DNA from: Bacteroidaceae bacterium
GTDB taxonomy: Bacteria; Bacteroidota; Bacteroidia; Bacteroidales; Barnesiellaceae_A
Direction: 5' to 3'
NCBI GenBank assembly: GCA_017522135.1
Contig: JAFXAB010000016.1
Span: 54,529-118,528 of the forward strand
Length of the DNA: 64,000 nt
Shown: positions 55,075 through 64,000 of the stretch, one piece after another
How positions within the stretch are numbered: position 1 is the first letter of the stretch
Layout: every line of letters begins with the position of its first letter
Notes under the pieces: model-generated
Database searches by the model: none
What the model was told of the DNA's origin: nothing
What the model saw: only the letters and a program-made list of their open reading frames with translations
Translations under genes and position numbers: made by a program

Positions 55075-55473
55075 ATGAGAGATAGAGATGCAAAACACCG
55101 ATTCTCGTTACGAGAACGATTTCGTAGTTTTATATTTGCAGGGCGAGGACTGAAGTTGCTCTTTCATGAGCACAATACATGGATACACCTTTTTGCAACA
55201 CTATGTGTTGCCGTGGTAGGATGGTGGGTATCACTCTCACCTGTCAAATGGGCTATTGCCATCATATTGGTAGGTAATGTGTGGATAACCGAAGCTCTCA
55301 ATACTGCCATTGAACGCCTATGCGACCATGTTACACCCGAGAGACACCCTGCAATAGGTCATATCAAGGATATAGCCGCGGCCGCAGTATTGCTCAGTGC
55401 CATCACTGCCGTAGGTGCAGGCTTGTGTATATTTATCCCTGCCATTATCGATAAAGTAACGCAATCACTCTAA
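55075..55473 (+). CDS. diacylglycerol kinase family protein (DgkA-like)
   Basis: The protein of 132 residues has three membrane helices and the DgkA-type catalytic motif ITEALNTAIERLCD (canonical ELxNTAIExxVD). It phosphorylates diacylglycerol or undecaprenol, recycling lipid carriers at the inner membrane. The open frame begins upstream inside the previous gene, but the ATG at 55075 is preferred, just after that gene's stop at 55064. Next gene (recF) starts 17 bases after its stop. Confidence 0.9.
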   Translation: MRDRDAKHRFSLRERFRSFIFAGRGLKLLFHEHNTWIHLFATLCVAVVGWWVSLSPVKWAIAIILVGNVWITEALNTAIERLCDHVTPERHPAIGHIKDIAAAAVLLSAITAVGAGLCIFIPAIIDKVTQSL

Positions 55474-55490
55474 AAAAACTTCCGTATATC

Positions 55491-56585
55491 ATGATACTGC
55501 AACAGTTATCCATTATCAACTTCAAGAATATTGCCCAAGCCGATCTCAGCTTCTCGGATAATATCAATTGTTTTGTGGGTAACAATGGTATGGGCAAGAG
55601 TAATCTGCTTGATGCCATATACTATTTATCTTTCTGTAAGAGTTTTACCCATGTTGCCGACTCGCAAAACATACGACATGGTGAAGATTTCTTTATGTTG
55701 CAAGGTCTTTACGAGCGAAACGAAATGCCCGAGGTGTTGTCATGTGGTATAAGGAAACGACAGAAAAAATCATTCAAGCGCAACAAGAAAGAGTATAACC
55801 GTTTGTCGGACCATATCGGGTTTGCGCCTCTGGTAATGGTATCGCCCGACGACTCCTCGTTGATACAAGGTGGCAGTGACGAGCGTCGCAGATTTATAGA
55901 TATGGTTATTTCGCAGTGGGATAAGCCCTACCTCGACACTCTTATTCGTTATAACAAAGCACTTGAACAGCGCAATACTCTCTTGCGCCAGGAGGTGAGC
56001 GATCCCATGCTGTATGAGATATGGGAGGAGCAAATGGATCATGCGGCTACTGTAATATACAATACTCGCAACCTTTTTCTCAACCGGTTTATACCTGTTT
56101 TTAATCACTTTTATGGGCTCATATCCAATGGCAATGAGCAAGTAGGTCTATCATATCGCTCACACATGACCGATGGCAACCTCTTGCAACAACTTGCCGA
56201 CTCTCGCCATCGCGATCTTATACTCGGCTATACTACCAAGGGTATTCATCGTGATGATATGGAGATGACGTTAGACCAATATCCCATGAAACGTATAGGC
56301 TCTCAAGGGCAATGTAAGACCTACTTGATTGCCTTAAAACTGGCGCAGTATGATTTCCTTGCCAATAATGGCAATACAACCCCGATATTGCTACTTGACG
56401 ACTTGTTTGACAAGCTCGACTCGGAGCGCGTCGAGCGCATTATGCAACTCGTTTCGAGCGATATATTCGGACAGATATTTATTACCGACACCAATCGCGA
56501 ATATATCGACCGTATTGTGCGACGTACTACCGCACAACACTGCCTATATAGTGTCTCAAATGGAGAGTTTACCTTAATGCCCTGA
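55491..56585 (+). CDS. recF: DNA replication and repair protein RecF
   Basis: The 364-residue ATPase loads RecA at single-stranded gaps together with RecO and RecR. The P-loop GNNGMGKS occupies residues 30-37; the middle helices include the RecF-type ERRRFIDMVISQWD, and the ABC signature/Walker B region reads SQGQCKTYLIALKLAQ and PILLLDDLFDKLD. Length is typical. It is followed after 4 bases by a DUF721 protein, a pairing commonly seen in bacteria near the replication genes. No dnaA or dnaN is in this window. Confidence 0.97.
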   Translation: MILQQLSIINFKNIAQADLSFSDNINCFVGNNGMGKSNLLDAIYYLSFCKSFTHVADSQNIRHGEDFFMLQGLYERNEMPEVLSCGIRKRQKKSFKRNKKEYNRLSDHIGFAPLVMVSPDDSSLIQGGSDERRRFIDMVISQWDKPYLDTLIRYNKALEQRNTLLRQEVSDPMLYEIWEEQMDHAATVIYNTRNLFLNRFIPVFNHFYGLISNGNEQVGLSYRSHMTDGNLLQQLADSRHRDLILGYTTKGIHRDDMEMTLDQYPMKRIGSQGQCKTYLIALKLAQYDFLANNGNTTPILLLDDLFDKLDSERVERIMQLVSSDIFGQIFITDTNREYIDRIVRRTTAQHCLYSVSNGEFTLMP

Positions 56586-56589
56586 AAAA

Positions 56590-56880
56590 ATGAAAAGAAA
56601 AGAAGCACAAGCATTGAGTGAAATACTCGACGAGATATTGCGAGAAAACCACCTTGATATAGGACTTGATGCCGCACGAGTGCGTGCGGCATGGAAAGAG
56701 TGTATGGGCGAGGCTGTAGATAAATGCACCATGGCTATACACTTTGACAAGGGTACCTTGCATGTAAAATTATCGTCGGCCGTACTTCGTAATGAGTTGT
56801 TTATGAATAGACGTGTACTCTTAGATCGACTTAATACTCACATAGGTCGCCTCGTAATTAAGAATATATATCTCAAATAA
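56590..56880 (+). CDS. DUF721 / DciA-like protein
   Basis: The 96-residue protein has the DUF721 fold: ALSEILDEILRENHLDIGLDAARVRAAWKECMGEAVDKCT followed by beta strands with GTLHVKLSSAVLRNELFMNR. DciA proteins load the replicative helicase in bacteria lacking DnaC, and Bacteroidota members sit beside recF as here. The assignment is by pattern and context. Confidence 0.85.
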   Translation: MKRKEAQALSEILDEILRENHLDIGLDAARVRAAWKECMGEAVDKCTMAIHFDKGTLHVKLSSAVLRNELFMNRRVLLDRLNTHIGRLVIKNIYLK

Positions 56881-56890
56881 TGATACAACA

Positions 56891-57337
56891 ATGGAACAAG
56901 AGAACCAAGTTACAGCTTTTCACCACAGCTATCCGCTACAACTGCGTTTTAATGATATTGACTCATTGGGTCATGTCAATAATTCGGTCTATTTTACATT
57001 CTACGACTTGGGCAAGAGTCGTTACTTTGAAGCTGTAAAAAAACAATCTATCGACTGGCGTAAAGCCGATGTGGTTATAGCCAACGTCAATGCCGACTTC
57101 CTGTCGCCTATATATTCATACGAGCAAGTAGCCGTAGAGACCTGCTGTATAGAGATAGGCAATCGCAGTTTCAAGTTGATGCAACGCATTGTCAACACCA
57201 CTACCGGTGAGGTAAAAGGTACTTGTCGCACCATCATGGTGGGTTTTGATGTTGAAGCAGGTGTAAGTGCTCCTATCAGCGATGAGTGGAAAGACGCAAT
57301 CAGACAATTTGAAGGCTCAGATTTGTCAAAGAAGTAG
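56891..57337 (+). CDS. hot-dog fold acyl-CoA thioesterase (YbgC-like)
   Basis: The 148-residue protein carries the 4HBT motif with Asp and aromatic residues at LRFNDIDSLGHVNNSVYFTFYDLGKSRYF. The catalytic Asp lies in NDIDSLGHVNN. It hydrolyses acyl-CoA thioesters in the cytoplasm. It begins 11 bases after the DUF721 gene and is followed by the sugar kinase gene. Confidence 0.9.
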   Translation: MEQENQVTAFHHSYPLQLRFNDIDSLGHVNNSVYFTFYDLGKSRYFEAVKKQSIDWRKADVVIANVNADFLSPIYSYEQVAVETCCIEIGNRSFKLMQRIVNTTTGEVKGTCRTIMVGFDVEAGVSAPISDEWKDAIRQFEGSDLSKK

Positions 57338-57372
57338 TATTGATTAATAAAGTAAGAACATCAAAAAAGGCT

Positions 57373-58317
57373 ATGAAAAAAATCATTGGAATAGGAGAGA
57401 CCATCCTCGACATCATCTTTGGAAAAAATCAAGATGGTGAGTGGCAACCTCGCAAGTCGGTAGCCGGTGGCTCTACATTCAACTCTATCATCACATTGGG
57501 TAGACTGGGAATGAAAACGACTTTGGTAACAGAGTTGGGCAACGATCGTGTTGGCCTGGACATCATGGAGTTTATGCAAAAAAATGGTGTTGATACCGGC
57601 CACATCGATATATACAACCCCAAAGATGGCAAAACTCCGGTATCTTTGGCTTTTCTCGACGAAAATAATAATGCCGAGTATACATTCTATCATCAATTTC
57701 CTGCCGACCGCCTCAATGTCGCCATCCCTCTTATCAATGAGGGCGATATTATCATCTTTGGCTCATACTTCTCGGTCAACCCGGCTCTGCGCAACCGTAT
57801 TACTGAAATTCTCGAGTTTGCCAATACGCGCAAGGCTATTGTATATTACGACCCGAATTTTCGCAAAGCGCACAGTCACGAGGCAATGAAACTCATGCCC
57901 TCTATAATAGAAAATCTTGAATACGCCAACATTGTACGCGGTTCGGATGAGGATTTTGAAACACTTTATAAGCTTGACAATCCCGAGAAAGTATACATAG
58001 ATAAGATAAAATTCTACTGCCCTAATTTTATCTACACACGTGGAGGCAAGGGTGTAGAGTTCTATTGTCAACAAGGGCATCGCCATTTTGATGTGCCCGA
58101 TATAGGCAAGCCTGTCAGCACCATTGGTGCCGGCGATACGTTCAACGCAGGTATTATCTTTGGTCTTATACGACACAATATTACCCTTGACAATCTCAAT
58201 ACGCTCACGCTCGACGAATGGGCTCCCATAGTGCAGTATGCCATCGAATTTTCATCCAAAGTGTGCATGTGTCAAGAAAACTATTTGCCCGAGGAAATAG
58301 CTATGCAATATCGCTAA
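57373..58317 (+). CDS. PfkB family carbohydrate kinase
   Basis: The protein of 314 residues has the PfkB N-terminal signature (GGSTFNSIITLGRLG) and the C-terminal motif with catalytic Asp, DIGKPVSTIGAGDTFNAGI. Family members phosphorylate sugars such as fructose, ribose or 2-keto-3-deoxygluconate; the specific sugar is not evident. The open frame begins at TTG 57340 but the ATG at 57373 (MKKIIGIGETILDII) is preferred. It ends the plus-strand chain begun at 52460. Confidence 0.92.
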   Translation: MKKIIGIGETILDIIFGKNQDGEWQPRKSVAGGSTFNSIITLGRLGMKTTLVTELGNDRVGLDIMEFMQKNGVDTGHIDIYNPKDGKTPVSLAFLDENNNAEYTFYHQFPADRLNVAIPLINEGDIIIFGSYFSVNPALRNRITEILEFANTRKAIVYYDPNFRKAHSHEAMKLMPSIIENLEYANIVRGSDEDFETLYKLDNPEKVYIDKIKFYCPNFIYTRGGKGVEFYCQQGHRHFDVPDIGKPVSTIGAGDTFNAGIIFGLIRHNITLDNLNTLTLDEWAPIVQYAIEFSSKVCMCQENYLPEEIAMQYR

Positions 58318-58382
58318 CCACGGCCTTTAGATTGTTATATCTCAAAGTAGTGTAAGTAAGACAATATCCATCAATTTTTTAC

Positions 58383-58390
58383 TACCTTTG
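58383..58390 (+). promoter_or_regulatory. -7 box (TACCTTTG) of the DEAD-box helicase gene
   Basis: Full match to TAnnTTTG. It ends exactly where a terminator-like hairpin begins, so transcription would start within or just before that hairpin. No TTG lies at 23 bases upstream. Confidence 0.5.
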
Positions 58391-58419
58391 CACCCGCAAC
58401 CGCAGCGGGTGCATTTTTT
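58390..58419 (+). terminator. terminator-like hairpin in the DEAD-box helicase leader
   Basis: GCACCCGC (58390-58397) pairs with GCGGGTGC (58405-58412) around a 7-base loop, followed by A and six T residues. It sits between the promoter box and the ATG at 58439. It may be an attenuator at the 5' end of the helicase message or a terminator of the preceding kinase gene, which ends at 58317. Confidence 0.6.
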
Positions 58420-58438
58420 ATTTATCACACTACTATCA

Positions 58439-60361
58439 ATGAAGACATTTGAAGAATTGGGTATAGTACCCTCCATTTTGAAGGCCATTGCCGAGATGGG
58501 CTATGAGTCTCCCATGCCCGTGCAAGAACAGGTGATACCCCTATTACTGGGTGAAGAAACCGACCTCATTGCATTGGCGCAAACCGGTACCGGCAAGACC
58601 GCAGCCTTTGGATTGCCCTTACTACAACGCATAGATATCAACAAGTTATACCCGCAAGCTCTCATTATGGCTCCTACTCGCGAGTTGTGCTTGCAAATAG
58701 CAGGCGACCTCGCCGACTATGCCAAGTATATACCCAATATACGCATTACACCTGTGTATGGCGGAGCAAATATTGAAGTACAAATACGCGCCCTGCGTAA
58801 AGGTAGCCACGTAGTTGTTGCTACACCGGGACGCTTAATCGATCTTATCAATCGTGGTTGCATCTCGTTGAGCAATACTACCACTGTCATTATGGACGAA
58901 GCCGATGAAATGCTCAATATGGGATTTCTTGACAGCATCAATGAAATTCTGGCATTTGTACCCGACAATCGCAAGATGTTGCTCTTCTCTGCCACGATGC
59001 CGGCCGGTATCGAGCAAATAGCCCGCAACTACATGAATAATCCCAAGGAGATAGTTGTAGGTAGTCGCAACGAAGGAGCCGAGAATGTACGTCACGTATA
59101 TTATATGGTAAAGGCCAATGATAAGTATTTGGCTCTGAAACGTATTGCCGACTATTGCCCCGACATATACGGTATTATATTCTGTCGTACTCGTCGCGAG
59201 ACACAAGAGATTGCCGATGCGCTCATATCGGATGGTTACAATGCCGAGTCGTTACATGGCGACCTCTCGCAAATGCAACGTGACTTGGTGATGCAAAAGT
59301 TCCGTGTGCGCAATATACAACTCTTGGTGGCTACCGACGTGGTCGCGCGTGGCTTGGATGTTACCGACTTGACACATGTTATCAACTATGGACTACCCGA
59401 CGATATTGAAACCTATACCCATCGCAGTGGTCGTACCGGTCGCGCCGGCAAGTCGGGTATATCGGTTGCTATTGTACACAGCCGCGAGAAGGGAAAAATA
59501 CGTGCCATCGAAAAGATTATTGGTAAGACCTTTGAGCGTGAGCACATACCTTCGGGCAAGCAAATATGTGAAAAGCAATTATTCAATCTTGTCGACCGCA
59601 TCGAGAAAGTTGAAGTAAATGAGAGTGAAATAGAACCTCTGTTGCCTCCTATATTCCGTCGTCTTTCGTGGCTGGATGATCAAGATTTGATACGCCGTTT
59701 TATATCGCTCGAATTTAACCGTTTATTGGAGTATTACCGTGATGCTCCTGACATTGACCTGCCCGACGAAAAGCCCCGCGAACGCAAGTCGAAAGGCAAG
59801 GATGACCGTCGCGAAAAGGGGTCTTGCCAAGCCGAGCAGGGATTTACCCGTATCTATATCAATCAAGGCAAAGCTACCGGATGTACCCCCTACAATATAC
59901 TCGACCTTATCAATGAGCATGTGCCGGGACGCATTAATATAGGCCGTATAGACCTCTTTACGGGCTACTCACTCATAGATGTCGAAGAAAAATTCTCTCG
60001 TCGAGTGGTAGCGGCTCTCAAGCACGCCGATTTCTACGGCAATCGCATCTATGCCGAGATAGCCGACCCCGACAAGAAGTATGGTGGAGAGGGTAATAGA
60101 GGCAAAGGTAAAGGTAAAGTGCGTGATGCCAAAGAGAACGAGAAAACCGGCAGAGAGTATCGCAACAGTCGCCATGTACGTAACGAAGAGATGCCTCGCG
60201 GAGAGCGTGCTCGTGGCAGTCGTGGCGAAAGTAGATTTCAAAACGATGAACATCCAGCACGTCGCACCCGTCGTAAAGGAGGCAACGTTGACGAGAGTAG
60301 CGGAAAGTTCAATTATGAAATTTCGGCCGGAAAGGCCGTCTCACGCAAACGTCGTAAATAA
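58439..60361 (+). CDS. DEAD-box ATP-dependent RNA helicase with DbpA-like RNA-binding domain
   Basis: The protein of 640 residues unwinds RNA duplexes using ATP. It has motif I AQTGTGKT (47-54), motif II DEAD (153-156), motif III SAT, and motif VI HRSGRTGRAG. From about residue 460 a DbpA-type RNA-binding domain follows (FTRIYINQGKATGCTPYNILDLIN), then a basic Arg/Gly-rich tail (about 560-640; RGERARGSRGESR). DbpA-like helicases work in large ribosomal subunit assembly, DeaD-like ones in cold adaptation. The tail and long body make it closest to DeaD/CsdA. ATG 58439 is preferred to an upstream one. Confidence 0.93.
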   Translation: MKTFEELGIVPSILKAIAEMGYESPMPVQEQVIPLLLGEETDLIALAQTGTGKTAAFGLPLLQRIDINKLYPQALIMAPTRELCLQIAGDLADYAKYIPNIRITPVYGGANIEVQIRALRKGSHVVVATPGRLIDLINRGCISLSNTTTVIMDEADEMLNMGFLDSINEILAFVPDNRKMLLFSATMPAGIEQIARNYMNNPKEIVVGSRNEGAENVRHVYYMVKANDKYLALKRIADYCPDIYGIIFCRTRRETQEIADALISDGYNAESLHGDLSQMQRDLVMQKFRVRNIQLLVATDVVARGLDVTDLTHVINYGLPDDIETYTHRSGRTGRAGKSGISVAIVHSREKGKIRAIEKIIGKTFEREHIPSGKQICEKQLFNLVDRIEKVEVNESEIEPLLPPIFRRLSWLDDQDLIRRFISLEFNRLLEYYRDAPDIDLPDEKPRERKSKGKDDRREKGSCQAEQGFTRIYINQGKATGCTPYNILDLINEHVPGRINIGRIDLFTGYSLIDVEEKFSRRVVAALKHADFYGNRIYAEIADPDKKYGGEGNRGKGKGKVRDAKENEKTGREYRNSRHVRNEEMPRGERARGSRGESRFQNDEHPARRTRRKGGNVDESSGKFNYEISAGKAVSRKRRK

Positions 60362-60390
60362 CGGGATGTGCGATAGCGAAAATATAATTG

Positions 60391-60435
60391 ATTACCGGTA
60401 CAGCGATTTTATCCCTTGCCGGTAATTATTTTTTT
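60391..60435. terminator. shared terminator between DEAD-box helicase and mutS
   Basis: ATTACCGG (60391-60398) pairs with CCGGTAAT (60419-60426), followed by TATTTTTTT on the plus strand. The arm overlaps the 3' end of mutS, so both convergent messages share it. Confidence 0.75.
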
Positions 60436-63030
60436 GATATCGTTGAGTTTGTTCAGAGCTTCAACAGGAGTGAGGTTGTTGATGTCGGTGTGGAGAATTT
60501 CATCGCGTATTTGCGACAAAACAGGGTCGTCGAGTTGGAAGAAACTCAGTTGCATACCGCCACGTGTAGAGGCCAATTCACATGTAGACTTCTTCGATAT
60601 CTCGTTTTGTCGATTTTCACACTCAAGTTGTTTGAGGATTTGCTCGGCACGTTTCACTATACTATGAGGCATGCCGGCCAATCGTGCTACATGAATACCA
60701 AAACTGTGTTCACTACCTCCTCGTATCAATTTACGCAAGAATATTACCTTGCCATCGGCCTCATGTACCGACACATTATAGTTGGCAATGCGTTTATAAG
60801 AACGTTCCATCTCATTCAACTCATGGTAGTGGGTAGCAAAGAGTGTCTTGGCTTGTGCTTTAGGGTGCTCATGTATGTGTTCGACAATAGCCCATGCAAT
60901 AGAGATACCGTCGTAGGTGCTTGTACCACGACCCAACTCGTCAAACAAAATAAGACTGCGCTCAGACAGGTTGTTAAGAATATTGGCCGCCTCATTCATC
61001 TCTACCATAAATGTACTCTCTCCCACCGAGATGTTGTCTGATGCGCCCACGCGAGTAAAAATCTTATCGACAATACCTATACGAGCGGCTTCGGCCGGAA
61101 CAAAAGAGCCTATCTGTGCCATGAGTACAATGAGAGCAGTTTGTCGCAGTAGTGCCGACTTACCGGCCATATTGGGACCGGTAATCATTATGATTTGTTG
61201 TGAGTTGTTTCCCAATGATATAGAGTTGGATATATAACTCTCGCCTATGGGTAGTTGTTTTTCTATAACAGGGTGACGACCTTCGGTTATATCTATATCG
61301 AGTGTGTCGTTTATTTCGGGGCGAATGTAACGATTTTCGCGAGCTACTGTGACAAACGACAATAAGCAATCGAGGCGCGCTATTAAATTGGCATTGAGTT
61401 GTATAGTTGCAATGTGTTCGCCAAGAGACAATACAAGGTCGTTGAATATGCGTGTTTCAAGTGCGAGGATGCGCTCTTCAGCACCCAAGATTTTTTCTTC
61501 ATACTCCTTGAGCTCTTGTGTGATATAGCGCTCGGCACTGACAAGTGTCTGCTTCCTAATCCATTCGGCGGGTACTTTGTCTTTGTGGGTATTGCGCACC
61601 TCTATATAGTAGCCAAAAACATTGTTATAGCTAATCTTGAGGCTGGGTATGCCGGTTCGTTCAGCTTCTTGTTGTTGCAATCGCAAGAGGTAGTCTTTGC
61701 CCGAGTAGGCTATTTCGCGCAACGAATCGAGTTCTTCATTCACTCCGCGATTGATAATGCTGCCTTTATTAATCAATGTAGGAGCATCGGGATTAATTTC
61801 ACGCGCAATGCGCTCGCATATCTGTGCGCAAGGATTGAGCAAGTCGCCTATCTGTCTTAACGCACCGGCCTCGGTAATAGATGAACAAAGTTCTTTGATA
61901 GGTGCTACTGCCGACAATGCCACACGCAATTGTACCATCTCGCGTGGGGTAATACGCCCTACAGCTACTTTTGATATGATACGCTCCATATCACCAATCA
62001 ACTCCATCTGTGGACGAACAGCCTCTTCAACCTCGGGATGTCGGAAGAAATACTCCACAGCATCGAGTCGTTCATTGATAGGAGCAACATCCTTCAACGG
62101 GAAGATAATCCAGCGACGCAACATGCGTGCTCCCATAGGGCTTATTGTGCGGTCAATAATATCCAGCAGGCTTTTTCCTCCCTCGTTTATTGTGTCGACA
62201 AGTTCAAGACTGCGTATAGTGAATTTGTCGAGTCGCACATACTTCTCCTCTTCGATGCGCGAAAGAGATGTAATGTGGTCTATATGTGTGTGTTGAGTAA
62301 TATCGAGATAATATAGTATAGCACCGGCTGCAATAATAGCATGGGGTTGATTGTGCAAGCCGAAACCCTTGAGATTGCGTGTGCCAAAGTGATGCAACAG
62401 TTTGTCGGTGGCTGCATCCTCGGTATATACCCAATCTTCCATCTCATAAGTAAAGAAACGTGCCCCGAAATGCTCGTCAAAGACCTTACGTTTGTTGCGC
62501 TCGAGCAGTACCTCCTTGGGAGAAAAGTTGTTGAGTAACTTTTCTATATAATCGGGCGAGCCTTCGGCTGCCATATATTCGCCTGTGGAGATGTCAAGAA
62601 AAGCAACACCATACCCCCCCTTGCTAATGTGTACACTTGCCAAGAAGTTGTTCTCGCGATGATTGAGAATATTGTCATTGATAGATACGCCCGGAGTTAC
62701 CAGCTCGGTAATACCTCGTTTGACCAATTTCTTGGTGAGTTTGGGGTCTTCGAGTTGTTCACAGATAGCTACGCGCTTACCGGCACGCACCAGCTTGGGT
62801 AAGTATGTATCTAACGCATGATGAGGAAAACCGGCCAATTCGACCGATTGTGCCACACCATTGGCTCGACGTGTAAGGGTAATACCCAGTATCTCGGATG
62901 TGGAAATGGCATCGTCGCAAAAAGTCTCGTAAAAGTCACCTACCCTAAACAATAAGATAGCATCGGGATGCTTTGTTTTCATCTCGAAATACTGTTTCAT
63001 GAGCGGGGTTTCGACGACTTTTTTTGACAT
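60409..63030 (-). CDS. mutS: DNA mismatch repair protein MutS
   Basis: The protein of 873 residues binds mismatched base pairs and starts methyl- or nick-directed repair. The mismatch-contacting F-x-E motif is Phe33-Tyr34-Glu35 in VGDFYETF; the C-terminal ATPase has Walker A GPNMAGKS (from residue 618) and the [18 protein letters not shown]alker B region. The frame is open to 63111, but the ATG at 63030 ([18 protein letters not shown]) is preferred. It is convergent with the helicase gene and lies 59 bases downstream of a TIM-barrel gene on the same strand; a near-consensus box (CACCTTTG) lies at 63067-63074. Confidence 0.97.
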   Translation of the reverse strand: MSKKVVETPLMKQYFEMKTKHPDAILLFRVGDFYETFCDDAISTSEILGITLTRRANGVAQSVELAGFPHHALDTYLPKLVRAGKRVAICEQLEDPKLTKKLVKRGITELVTPGVSINDNILNHRENNFLASVHISKGGYGVAFLDISTGEYMAAEGSPDYIEKLLNNFSPKEVLLERNKRKVFDEHFGARFFTYEMEDWVYTEDAATDKLLHHFGTRNLKGFGLHNQPHAIIAAGAILYYLDITQHTHIDHITSLSRIEEEKYVRLDKFTIRSLELVDTINEGGKSLLDIIDRTISPMGARMLRRWIIFPLKDVAPINERLDAVEYFFRHPEVEEAVRPQMELIGDMERIISKVAVGRITPREMVQLRVALSAVAPIKELCSSITEAGALRQIGDLLNPCAQICERIAREINPDAPTLINKGSIINRGVNEELDSLREIAYSGKDYLLRLQQQEAERTGIPSLKISYNNVFGYYIEVRNTHKDKVPAEWIRKQTLVSAERYITQELKEYEEKILGAEERILALETRIFNDLVLSLGEHIATIQLNANLIARLDCLLSFVTVARENRYIRPEINDTLDIDITEGRHPVIEKQLPIGESYISNSISLGNNSQQIIMITGPNMAGKSALLRQTALIVLMAQIGSFVPAEAARIGIVDKIFTRVGASDNISVGESTFMVEMNEAANILNNLSERSLILFDELGRGTSTYDGISIAWAIVEHIHEHPKAQAKTLFATHYHELNEMERSYKRIANYNVSVHEADGKVIFLRKLIRGGSEHSFGIHVARLAGMPHSIVKRAEQILKQLECENRQNEISKKSTCELASTRGGMQLSFFQLDDPVLSQIRDEILHTDINNLTPVEALNKLNDIKKIITGKG

Positions 63031-63089
63031 GCTGTTTATGATCTGATTTTGATTTTTTTTAAAGAACAAAGGTGTGAAAGCCGTCTCTG

Positions 63090-63758
63090 TTACTCTTGCA
63101 TATATCGGCACACATTATCTATTTGTTCCGTGATAGATTGGCCAAACTTATGCTCAAAGAAAGCACTACCTATAGTGAACAAAGAAGGAGCAAGGGTCTT
63201 TATCTCATCGAGGCGGTCATAACTGTTGATGCTGCCGGCCAAACACACAGGAACATCAATCTCTTGCATAAAGGCATGATACAAAGCATCAATATCGCCA
63301 ACGTAACGATAGCCCAAGAGGTTGATGCCATATACACCATGAGCGATGCACTCTTTGGCCTCTTGTACAAGATCGTCTATATCTCCTGTCAGTACCGATG
63401 GGCGATTGACGATTTCTCCCACAAAAGGCATGTATTTCAATCCTTGTTCTTGGCAATATTGATTGATCGAATCGGCATATTTTGTACCCATAAGGATATC
63501 ACAACCACACTCAACTGCAAGTCGAGCACCGGCAAGACCCTCATCCTCGGTATATGCTACAACTTCAAGAAACGTTGTCTTACCGCATGCACGCATGCGA
63601 GCATACAACTCTTTCATCTGTTCTACGGGTAGTGAATGTTCCTTCATTCCCCAACAGCGAGCCATAGAGTCTTTACATTCTTCAAAGACTTGTATGGCAT
63701 TTTCGACAGTATAGTCATGCCATGTAAGCATGACAATAAGTTCCGGTTTCTTTGACAT
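63090..63758 (-). CDS. TIM-barrel protein of unknown function
   Basis: The 222-residue protein reads as a single (beta/alpha)8 barrel: [20 protein letters not shown] at the first strand, then [45 protein letters not shown], and a C-terminal phosphate-binding-like segment [13 protein letters not shown]...[10 protein letters not shown]. It resembles ribulose-phosphate epimerase, indole-3-glycerol phosphate synthase or KDPG aldolase-type barrels, but no family residue pattern settles it. It is upstream of mutS on the same strand and has a TACCTTTG box at 63821-63828. Confidence 0.6.
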   Translation of the reverse strand: MSKKPELIVMLTWHDYTVENAIQVFEECKDSMARCWGMKEHSLPVEQMKELYARMRACGKTTFLEVVAYTEDEGLAGARLAVECGCDILMGTKYADSINQYCQEQGLKYMPFVGEIVNRPSVLTGDIDDLVQEAKECIAHGVYGINLLGYRYVGDIDALYHAFMQEIDVPVCLAGSINSYDRLDEIKTLAPSLFTIGSAFFEHKFGQSITEQIDNVCRYMQE

Positions 63759-63820
63759 TGTATATTTTACATCAACTCCTTAGAGTTTTTTTATTTATCA
63801 CAGCTCAATATATAAGTATG

Positions 63821-63828
63821 CAAAGGTA
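63821..63828 (-). promoter_or_regulatory. -7 box (TACCTTTG) of the TIM-barrel gene
   Basis: Full match to TAnnTTTG on the minus strand, 63 bases upstream of the ATG at 63758. A second TACCTTTG on the same strand lies at 63978-63985 near the window edge. I see no gene in 63759-64000. Confidence 0.5.
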
Positions 63829-64000
63829 GGGATTTTTTCAGAAAAAATCGCAGAATTTGCAATTATCTTAGAATTAAACGGTTATTCGGGTTGCATGGAA
63901 ATTGGGTAACGAGATGGCAACCGTTCCTATTTCAGAGTTCTTTATTGTTTTGCATCAATGACATAACTCCTGATACACAAAGGTACAACTTTTTTATGAA

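Noticed and set aside
60388..61041. Plus-strand open frame of 217 residues at the 3' end of mutS
   Set aside because: It starts inside the shared terminator and is antisense to the conserved MutS ATPase region.

Overview
The window is a stretch of ordinary chromosome from a member of the order Bacteroidales (phylum Bacteroidota), probably an anaerobe that carries a type IX secretion system. The supports are: promoters of the Bacteroidota type (TAnnTTTG at -7, often with TTG exactly 23 bases upstream), no Shine-Dalgarno sequences, T9SS C-terminal sorting domains, DUF4369-thioredoxin lipoproteins, a GT117/DUF2723 membrane protein, an EnvC-like M23 protein, DUF4292, and the dut-TPR-DUF4292-EnvC gene order. 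I cannot name the genus. No phage, insertion sequence, integrase or CRISPR array was seen, and there is no rRNA.

Layout. 1-216: start of a Na/Pi cotransporter (minus strand, cut by the window edge). 395-8088: nucleoside kinase, U32 peptidase-family protein, a large TPR exoprotein and an outer-membrane beta-barrel. 8139-11396: a secreted C10 (streptopain-type) protease with repeats and a sorting domain. 11487-17396 (minus): radical SAM protein, M3 peptidase lipoprotein, and an overlapping operon of two rhomboids plus an EEP-family phosphodiesterase. 17719-25836: argS, two paralogous thioredoxin lipoproteins, cysS, a small T9SS-tail protein and a secreted protein that shares a repeated module with the C10 protease. 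25912-30710 (minus): queG, a polysaccharide deacetylase and a GT117 protein.

30925-36352 is the most interesting part: a three-gene cassette with its own promoter. It encodes a CHASE2 membrane sensor, an exported Sel1-repeat protein ending in a caspase-like (C14) domain with an intact His/Cys dyad, and a DUF4384-like exoprotein. It reads like a sensor-scaffold-protease signalling or defence unit. 36435-41000 holds an unknown 161-residue protein, a HAD phosphatase, two identical tRNA-Asn genes, a frameshifted T9SS-tail mini-gene under a promoter with an FNR-like palindrome, an S41 peptidase and tRNA-Leu.

41000-52318: lipoprotein of unknown function, then dut, a TPR protein, DUF4292 lipoprotein, EnvC-like protein, a FemAB/GNAT-like protein and a Wzx-type flippase in a tightly overlapped operon, then three glycosyltransferases (surface polysaccharide). 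52460-58317: dGTPase, TPM-domain protein, diacylglycerol kinase, recF, a DUF721 protein, thioesterase and a PfkB sugar kinase, all on the plus strand with short gaps. 58439-63758: a DEAD-box RNA helicase whose leader carries a terminator-like hairpin, convergent with mutS and a TIM-barrel protein. The last 240 bases hold promoter motifs only.
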